Shown here: positions 56,201 through 64,000 of the stretch, one piece after another
Layout of the letters: each line of letters begins with the position of its first letter
Position numbering within the stretch: position 1 is the stretch's first letter
Assembly (NCBI RefSeq): GCF_950023065.1
Contig: NC_088681.1
Coordinates: 60,174,836-60,238,835, forward strand
Reading direction: 5' to 3'
Origin: Planococcus citri
Taxonomy: Eukaryota; Arthropoda; Insecta; Hemiptera; Pseudococcidae
DNA: 64,000 bases
Program-made: the position numbers and the translations under genes
Notes under the pieces: model-generated
The model's input: only the letters and a program-made list of their open reading frames with translations
Told to the model about the DNA's origin: nothing
The model's database searches: none

Positions 56201-57856
56201 ACTGCACATCTGCACATCTGCACAACTGCACATTCACACGACTGCACGTTCGCACAACTGCACATTCGCACAACTGCACATCTGCACGTCTGCATGTCTG
56301 CACAACTGCATGTCTGCACAACTGCACGTCTGCACAACTGCACATTCGCATGACCTCACGTTCGCACGACCGCACGACTGCACGACCGCACGACTGCATG
56401 TCTGCGCATTCACACAACTGCACAACTGCAAGTCTGCACGACTGCATGTCTGCACGACTACACGTCTGCACGACTGCACGTTTGCACGAATGCACATTTA
56501 CAAATCCACGTTTGCACGACTGTACGTTTGCACGACTGCACGTTTGCACGACTGCACGTTTGCACGACTGCACGTTTGCACGATTGCACGTTTGCACGAT
56601 TGCACGTTTGCACGACTGCACGTTCGCACGACTGCACATTCGCACGACTGCAAGTTCGCACAACTGCACGTTTCCACGACTGCATGACTGCATGTTTGCA
56701 TGAATGCATGATTGCATGACTGCACATTTGCACGTCTGCATGACTGCACGTCTGCACGTCTGCATGACTGCACGTCTGCACGTCTGCATGACTGCACATC
56801 TGCACGTCTGCATGACTGCACGTCTGCACGTCTGCATGACTGCACGTCTGCACGTCTGCATGACTGCACGTCTGCACGTCTGCATGACTGCACGTCTGCA
56901 TGACTGCACGTCTGCACGACTGCACGTTTGCACGAATGCATGGTTGCAAGACTGCACATCTGCATGACTGCACTACTGCACGACCGCACATCTGCACGAC
57001 TGCACGTCTGCACGTCTGCACAACTGCACATTCACAAAACTGCACATATGCATGTCTGCACATCTGCACAACTGCACATCTGCATGTCTGCACATCTGCA
57101 CAACTGCACATTCACAGACTGCACGTTCGCACAACTGCACGTTCGCACAACTGCACATTCGCACAACTGCACATCTGCAGGTCTGCATGTCTGCACAACT
57201 TCACGTCTGCCCAACTGCACGTTCGCATGACCGCACGTTCGCACGACCGCACGTCTGCGCATTCACACAACTGCACGACTGCACAGTTGCACGACTACAC
57301 GTCTGCATGACTGCACGTTTGCATGAATGCACATTTGCACGAATGCACATTTGCACGACTGCACGTTCCCATGACTGCACGTTTGCACGACTGCACGTTT
57401 GCACGACTGCACGTTTGCACGACTGCACGTTTGCACGACTGCACATTCGCACGACTGCACGTTCGCACGACTGCACATTCGCACGACTGCACGTTCGCAC
57501 GACTGCACGTTCGCACGACTGCACATTCGCACGACTGCAAGTTCGCACGACTGCACGTTTGCACGACTGCACGACTGCACGTTTGCATGAATGCATGATT
57601 GCATGACTGCACATTTGCATGTCTGCACGACTGCACGTCTGCACGTCTGCATGACTGCACGTTTGCACCTCCGCACATTCGCACGTTCGCACGTTCGCAC
57701 CCCCGCACGTTCGCACGACCGCACGTTCGCACGACCGCACGTTCGCACGACCGCACGTTTGCACGACCGCAGGTTGGCACGTTCGCACGACTGCACATCT
57801 GCACGACTGCACATCTGCACGTCTGCATGACTGCAGGTCTGCACGACCGCACGTTC
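53294..57856. repeat. Large octamer minisatellite (GCACGACT-type), about 570 units
   Basis: The whole stretch is built of 8-bp words GCAC-plus-four or close variants: GCACGACT, GCACGTTT, GCACGTTC, GCACGTCT, GCACAACT, GCACATCT, GCATGACT. They often alternate as 16-bp dimers. Larger blocks recur: the segment containing GTCTGCCCAACTGCACGTTC is at about 53516, 55865 and 57206, and the segment with CACTTTCACATGACTGC is near 54904 and 56131. These show segmental duplications of roughly 1.2-1.3 kb. Because 8 is not a multiple of 3 and most words contain no stop, long frames are open on both strands, with up to 480 codons on the minus strand. The frames are consequences of the repeat and not annotated as genes. 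Confidence 0.9.
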
Positions 57857-60019
57857 CTTTAAAAGTGCTAGAGGGCTGCGATTGGCCCCATCGGTCATCC
57901 CCTCAAAAGGTCTTTCCACAAGAAAAATTTCAAGAAAATCACTTCCCCCCTTACCACTTCTTGGTCCAATTGACGTGGAATGACCCTAAGGGACAATTTA
58001 AAAATATAGGTATTCAACATATAAGAAGAGCAAACATTTCCTGGAGGATTAACACAGTTGTTTTTTCTCTTATAACTTAGGATATTTCCAATTTAAAAAG
58101 GACCGCGATTCTCAGAAAGTGCTTCGCCCAAAACCCCCAATAACTTGAAATTCAGCTACTCAAATTGATTTTTTTTAGAAGAATTTTTCACATCTTAACA
58201 TCGACGATTTTCTTCAATTTCTGCTTCTTGAAAAAATATGGTTTTAAAATTACTCCAGACGGTTTCAAATGAGTTTTTTTGCTTTTTATTTTTGAACAGG
58301 ATGGAAATAGCTTTAAAAATTAAGAATTTTCTGTCAAGGCAAAGCATGATAAGAATTTATTGAGCCCCTTAAAGCCAAATTTCACAATTACATGCCATTC
58401 TGTAATCTCTATCGCGATTTTTGATTCCTGTAGAATTTTAAAAGTTCGTCAAAAATCGTGGAAATAGATTTGGGCAGCTAAAAATCGAATTGAAGCTTAA
58501 CCTCGACCTGTTTGAAGGATTTATCCACATTGAGCCGAATTCCAGGCGGACACTTCAAGAATATTTCTTTCACCAAAAGATTCATAAAATCAAAATTTTT
58601 CTGTTCGTGGGTAGATTTTTGAAAACCACCCCCGAACCTGAATTTCGCAATTTCGAGCAATTCTGGAGCCTCCGGTGCGATTTTTGATTTCTCTAAAATT
58701 TAAAAATTTTCCAGAATGGGTGAAAATTAATTTGGCCAGCTGAAAATCGAGTTCAGGCCATACTGATGTTGCTATAAAACTCTTGAAGTAGGACAAAAAC
58801 GGCCATTTTCGAAACTTTGTGCAACTTTGATCATCTCTCCGGACCACAAAAACAACTCAAATTGAAAACCCCCACTCTGTTTTCTGTTTTAGGGTCTAAA
58901 CTATCGATTAAGCCCATTTTCGACCCAAACATTAATTTGCAGTTGCCTAGTGTTGTATTTTCGATAAAATTATACGTTCATCGTCTTTTGAAGCTATTTT
59001 TATATCATTTGAAGAATTTATATAATATGCACTGATCAAATTTTTCAACAATTTTTGAAACAGTTGAGAGACTACCAAACCAATACCAAATAATCATTAT
59101 GATTGTTGATGAAACCTTTCGAGCGAAATGAAACCAACTCCCCCAAACCTGAATTTTGCAATTTCCAGCAATTCTGTAGCCTCCAGTAAAGATTTGGATT
59201 TCTCCAAAATTCTAAAAGTTTTCTAGAAAGCGCGAAAATTAATTTGGCCTGCTAAAAATCGAGCTGTGGCTTATCCTCGACCTGTTTAGTATTTAATTTT
59301 ATCTAAATTTAAGCCGAATTACTGACAGACACTCTTTTAGACCTGAAAATTTATGAAGAAAGAATTATCCAAAAAAATCAGATACAATTTCAACGCTGCT
59401 AAATCATTTGCAATCAAAATTCTGGAGTGCTGAGATCACAGTTTGAAAATCAGTTTGCAACAAACATGACGAAAAAAATCGTACCAAGCAATTATTTTTC
59501 ATTCATATCATAAAAATACACACCAACGTTTACATAGAAAGTTCAAACAGAAACTTTTACAAACTTCTGGTCAACTCTTCACGAGAGACTTTACAAACAA
59601 AGTTTCTAAACAGTTTTAAGATACGAACAAACGAACATTCGAAAAGTTATCAGTTCCGAGAGAACTCCTCCATACAACAAGCGAAGATCTCCTCTCTCCT
59701 CCCACTCATACCGACATTGATAAAAAAAACAAAACCGATTAGGTACCATAAGTGTGAAAGTTTAATTATTCATTGAATATTATACTTATGAACAAACAGT
59801 AAGTAAAGTATGGGTAAGCTATGAAAACAGAAAACCAAAAAAAATATTATAAAATATGAATAGGTAAGTAGGTAAACTTGATAAAATTCAAAAGTTTGAT
59901 TCGAGAAAGTAAAAATTTCCAATCTAGTATCTAAAAAGTGCACAAAAAATTTGACTCGACAAAAACATTACCTATACAATCAAATCTCTCAAGCAGATAC
60001 GATTTTCAAGTTGGTACAA
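57857..60019. other. Intergenic; shared 3' flank of paralog 6 and repeat remnants
   Basis: No gene. The stretch 58440-58760 and 59120-59360 are degenerate family-B-like stretches (AAAAATCGAATTGAAGCTTA, TGAGCCGAATTCCAGGCGGA). The stretch 58950-59115 matches 34350-34520 of the duplicated upstream segment and ends abruptly at the 59120 repeat, marking a likely unit junction. The stretch 59400-60010 is the paralog 3' flank, with minus-strand ATTAAA at 59761-59766 about 250 nt past the stop as a possible polyadenylation signal. Confidence 0.5.
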
Positions 60020-61393
60020 CTATGGATCAAAGCTTAAGTACTTCATCTTAAACTCGATAACTTCCTCGTCGTTTTCCAAACACCATGATAGAAATGAGGT
60101 GACAGAAGATTCAGATACCGTAGGTTTAAAGTCGGCTGGTTTTTTTAATAAATCAATTATACCAGTTTTTATCTGCAACACGGTTTCTTTATTCATAACA
60201 AACAAATCGATAAATTCCTTAAACAGTTCTATAGGAATCCCCAAAGCAGAGTAGGGTAAATACTGTACTACAACAGGTGAAGACACAAGTCGATTTTTAA
60301 AATCCCAAGACAGATCGGTATCATTATAGGCATCATTGATGAATTCATTCAATTCTCTCGGCTTATGGATCGTCACTTCACGAAAGTGACGTTGTTCGCC
60401 GAAAAAAACTGTCTGCAGAATTTGTTGTTTGAAATCTCTAGCTGCTTGTGCATCGGGCTTTGAAAACCTCACAAACTCATACAATTCATCGAAACAGAAG
60501 TATTTCAGGAATAATTCGCAAATATAAAGGATAATACCAAGGTCGTTGTTGGCCATGATGTTTTCCTTGAATTGGGTAATCTCATCTTCGTTTTCAAAAC
60601 ACAAATTCATCAATTTTTTGAAATCTTTGCATCGTGTGCCTTGAATCAAACGTAGCCAATAATCAGACCAAAACGTTTTCCTTTCCTCGTAAGTGGCATA
60701 CGAAAGAAAAGTCGAGAAGAACTCGTATTCTTTCGGCTCTGGTGGAATTGAACTACCGAAAGTCATCAAGTCCCCAAACAATCTGTTATTAGATATGATT
60801 TCTCTAACTGCCGAACGCTTCAACCTTTCCGGAGCACTATTCCATATTTCGCAACACAAATTTAACCAATTCCTGCGAATACAGCCATCTTCGTCATCGT
60901 CATATTCACCTTGGTAGTTTAGGCCAAATATTCTCATGGATTCCCCATTCTCTAATTGCAACATAATTATGATTCCACTTGTAAAAGCCGTTCGGTTTAT
61001 TACGTTTCGAATTCGCATCCAAATTGAAAGAATGAATTCCTTATCGTACCAAGCCTTTAGACACAGAGCACGAATAATTTCAAAACCATATTCATCAACA
61101 TTAACAAATTTATCGAGCTGTTGATCGTCCAATTTTGGCAAAATGTACCGAGCGAAAGACTGTACGTCACTGTGGAAAAGGTTATAACCCTTTTGCACCC
61201 TACTTTCTGTCGGTATACGGTTCCAGAAATATTCCACAGATGGTCTATTGTGAGTCATGCAGTTACTTAACATAACTCCATCGATAAGGTTGTCCCAATA
61301 TGTGGTTGGTATTTTATACAATTCATTTTTCAGACAGCAGATCCAATAATACAATTGTGGGCTTACTGAGAAATTGATACAGTTCAAATCCAT
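60020..61393 (-). pseudogene. Paralog 6 of the tandem family, 5' end cut off by a LINE insertion
   Basis: The family sequence is open from the internal Met of the SSNMDLN segment (61393) to the stop at 60020, 457 codons. At 61394 it stops matching the family and abuts the 3' tail of a LINE, so about 170 N-terminal codons are separated from the rest; the missing part would lie beyond the window if it survives. The C-terminal array is complete, with QFKENIM, DFKQQIL, DFKNRLV, QIKTGII and EFKMKYL ends, and contains LSWCLENDEEV. The remaining frame shows no other lesion, so the insertion is probably recent. Expression as a shortened protein from the internal Met is possible but unsupported. Confidence 0.8.
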
Positions 61394-61394
61394 A

Positions 61395-64000
61395 TTAATT
61401 CAAATTCAAATTCTTTATTTGAGATACATGCGGCAGCATTGCTGCCATCGTATCAAAGTTAAACATGTAAGTACATAGAATACAAATTTCAGCTTTAAAA
61501 TATAGGGTAAAAAAAAAAAAAAAAAAACTAGATTAAAACATGAAAGATGAAGATTTAAAACTATGGGTACATAAAATCTACTCCAGGTTATTTCAAAAAA
61601 TTTGAACTCTTATTGATCCGTGGAGCTGAGATATTCTTCCAGGGTATAATAAGCCCTAGTTATCAGCCATTCTTTCAGGACATGTTTGAATTTTTTTGCA
61701 GTTGGCTGGTTTTTTACACTCCCTGGAATCCGATTATATACTTTTGCAGCAGATGATACAGTGCTACTCTGAAGAAGTTTTGTGCGGTGGTGGGGAGTTC
61801 TGAGGTTACCTCGTGATCTGGTACTGTATGGATGGGTAATTTTTGGAAAGGTTATAACCCCAGTATAAACCATGAGAGATATGTCCAGAATATATTGTGA
61901 TATTGTAGTGAGAATTTTATTATCAACAAAGGTGGGTCTGCATGTTTGTCTTAGAGGTAGTTTATAAATTGTTCTTATCGCACGTTTTTGTAGTGTGAGT
62001 ATTTGCTTGACATAAGATATTACCTCCCCAAAAAACTACCCCATAGGCCATTGTGGAGTGGAATAGTCCAAAATATGCAAGTCTGAGAGTTTTTTGATTT
62101 GTAATTTGGCGTAGCTGAAAGAGTAAAAAGTTTATAGATGACAAACGACTGGTTAATTTAGTGATGTATACATCCCATTTTAAATTGCATTGAACATCAA
62201 CCCCTAAGAACTTTGCAGCACAAGAGACATTAGGTAGAGTTGAGAGAGTTTCTGCTATCAGGTCTGCCTCCTTGGGGGTTACATTGAAAGGCACTGTTAC
62301 TGTTTTTTCCAAGTTTAAGCTCATGCAATTTGCATTAAACCAGCAGATCAAGTTTTTGAGAACATGTTCTGTTTTTTTAAGCAGTGTGTCCCAGCTACCA
62401 CCTTTTAAAAACATAGTTGTATCATCTGCAAACTGGGTTAGAAGTGCATTAATGTAAGATGACAAATCGTTAACATAGAGAATGAACAATAAAGGTCCAA
62501 GTATGGAACCTTGGGGGACTCCTTTGTCTATTATTTTCTCTTCAGAAAAGGTGTAAGTCTCACCATTTTGGATTTTGACTATTTGTACCCTATTTTCGAG
62601 GAAGGATTTCAGCCAACTGTGGATTGGACCCCTTATTCCATATTTTTCCAACTTTCCCAGTAGAATTCTGTGGTTCATGGTATCAAAAGCTTTCGATAAG
62701 TCACAGAATATTGCCAATGAATTTTCACCCTCTTGGCCAGCTTGGAGAATTTTGTTCAATAAATTGAATATTGCTTTGGTGGTGTTTTTTCCACGACGGA
62801 AGCCAAATTGTGTTTCACTTAGAATGCTGTTAGCTGATAGGAATCGTATCAGTCGATTATACAACAGACGCTCAAAAATCTTTGAGAATACTGGTGTTAC
62901 AGAGATGGGCCTATAGTTGTTTAAATTTGATTTTTCTCCTTTTTTATGTACAGGGGTTACAATACTTGATTTCAAGCTTTCTGGAAATTTTCCCTGATCT
63001 ATGGAGTCATTAAAAAGTTCAGCAAGTATATGAGATATGTAGCGATCAGCTTGTTTGATAATACCTACATCTAAACCATAACTATCCCTGGAGTTGGAAT
63101 TTTTGAGACCTTGTATGACATTAGAGACTTCAGCTGCAGTAGCTGGTAACACAAATATTGAGGAATCATTAGCTGGAATAAGGGATAATGGGTCCAATGT
63201 TTGAGAAGAATTAACTGTGTTATTCGCAACAGTTGCGAAATGTTGGCTGAATAACCTAGCCATATCAGCTGAGTTGGTATATTTGGTATCTTGGAATGTA
63301 ATATGATCAATGGTTTGTTTGCATGGTTGATATGAGTTTATTATCTTCCATGTAGTTTTGCAGATATTATTTGAGATTGCAACTTTGTGAGAGTTTGATT
63401 CTATATTTGCCCAATTGATCAATTTTTTATATTCCTTTTGACGGAGCTTGTATTCAATTTTATCATCTTCAGACCCACCAAATTTCCAATTTGAGTAAGA
63501 TTCTAATAGTCTAGTTTTTAGAGTGCGTATTTGGGTTTGAATACTATGAGGATAATGTAAGTGGTTAGGGTTATGATTTGTGTAAGTTTGTAGTGGGAAA
63601 GATAAGTTGTAGTGGTTCAAAAAAATATTTAAAAAATTAGAAAATTTTGAATTAATATCACCTATTTTCAGTGCATCCCAATTTTCAGAATCCAGAGAGT
63701 GGAAAAATTTTTCAAAATTTGTTTTAGAGAATATACGTTTTTTTAAAAGAGGTTGTTTTGCTGTATTCACAGATTTTTTGACCAGTTTCAAGGATAGGAG
63801 TACACTATTGTGATCCGATATATGTGGTGTATCTACCCTGGAAGAAAACTCAGAATCCCTATTACAGATAAAATTATCAATACAATTTCCAAGCCTGGTG
63901 GGCTGATAACATGTCAGCTTCAGACCATATGATGACAGTAACAAGAAAAATCTACGAGATATAACATTATCATCTAAAATATTGATATTAAAATCACCAC
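61395..64000 (-). mobile_element. Non-LTR retrotransposon (LINE), copy 2, running off the right edge
   Basis: On the minus strand the element ends at 61395 with a tail of (AATTTG)-like repeats following AATAAAGAATTTG, preceded by the hairpin GGCAGCAATGCTGCC (about 61431-61446). This matches the layout of LINE copy 1: hairpin, AATAAA, short tandem tail. The coding part includes the end of the endonuclease and the full reverse transcriptase. An A-run (T17-20 on the minus strand) near 61509-61527 lies between. It has inserted in paralog 6. The 5' end lies beyond the window. Confidence 0.85.
61610..63944 (-). pseudogene. LINE ORF2: endonuclease C-terminus plus reverse transcriptase, one frameshift
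   Basis: The first part (63944 to 61962, 660 codons, still open at the upstream side) starts within an APE-type endonuclease, with the ISDHNSVLLSL signature near residue 42. It continues into reverse transcriptase: NNYRPISVTPVFSKIFE, QFGFRRGKNTTKAI, FCDLSKAFDTMNH, GVPQGSILGPLLFILYVNDL and catalytic FADD. Near 62015-62022 the frame shifts; the family-type C-terminal region (YNRIP, FKHVLKEWL) continues in another frame to 61610. A single frameshift suggests recent inactivation or a sequence error. Similar to the RT at 31055-32383 but clearly a different subfamily. Confidence 0.85.

Noticed and set aside
53294..57856. CRISPR array
   Set aside because: The repeat is a continuous octamer without spacers, and the host is eukaryotic by every other sign.
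53282..57919. Many overlapping long open frames, up to 480 codons, in the octamer array
   Set aside because: They arise from an 8-bp repeat that rarely contains stops; all frames give the same periodic peptide and no domain or start context supports a gene.

Overview
The window looks like repeat-rich nuclear DNA from an animal, most likely an arthropod. It is AT-rich with poly-A/T and poly-C/G runs and shows no bacterial operon layout. It holds a CsRn1-like Ty3/Gypsy LTR retrotransposon, two non-LTR retrotransposons, many long inverted-repeat elements and a 4.6 kb octamer array. The short word TAGGTAGGTA recurs. A sap-feeding hemipteran such as a scale insect is my guess from general impression only.

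The only host-type protein genes I can support are six tandem paralogs of one unrecognised family, all on the minus strand: 8487-10364, 16169-17983, 27736-29452 (broken), 42736-44583, 49909-51789 and 60020-61393 (cut by a LINE). Intact members are about 600-625 residues with one coding exon. The C-terminal third of each is an array of about five helical units of roughly 44 residues, each ending in an 'FK' signature. Two copies show in-frame deletions in this array; in the third copy exactly one 45-codon unit is missing.

Each paralog sits in a larger duplicated segment. Downstream of the stop is a shared 3' flank, followed by a degenerate repeat. About 36-40 nt upstream of the ATG is an invariant YAG that looks like a 3' splice site. 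About 3-5.5 kb further upstream of copies 2, 3 and 4 lies a conserved block of about 350 bp that could be a promoter or first noncoding exon. The presumed 5' introns are where many of the inverted-repeat elements have landed.

Mobile DNA, left to right: a family A fold-back fragment (1-860) and two full copies (3385-5393, 10455-12351; TIR GTCCGG, TA target duplication); family C (5399-8438), whose arms carry tRNA-like pol III boxes; family B fold-backs (19145-20814, 45046-47005; TIR CAAGGG, 3-bp TAA/TTA target duplications); a CACGACAAAA inverted repeat (21962-22881); a near-perfect 523-bp-arm palindrome (23102-24694); a triplicated 168-bp repeat inside an inverted repeat (25200-26074); a small palindrome (29929-30373); a palindrome split by a 5'-truncated LINE (30428-33318); a very young LTR retrotransposon with identical LTRs (36650-41809); a 130-bp tandem repeat (52110-52640); a GCACGACT-type octamer array (53294-57856); and a second LINE running off the right edge (61395-64000).

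The most interesting items are the 44-residue repeat family and its unit-level deletion, the tRNA-like arms of family C, the octamer array that is open in long stretches on both strands, and the number of long inverted repeats in one locus.
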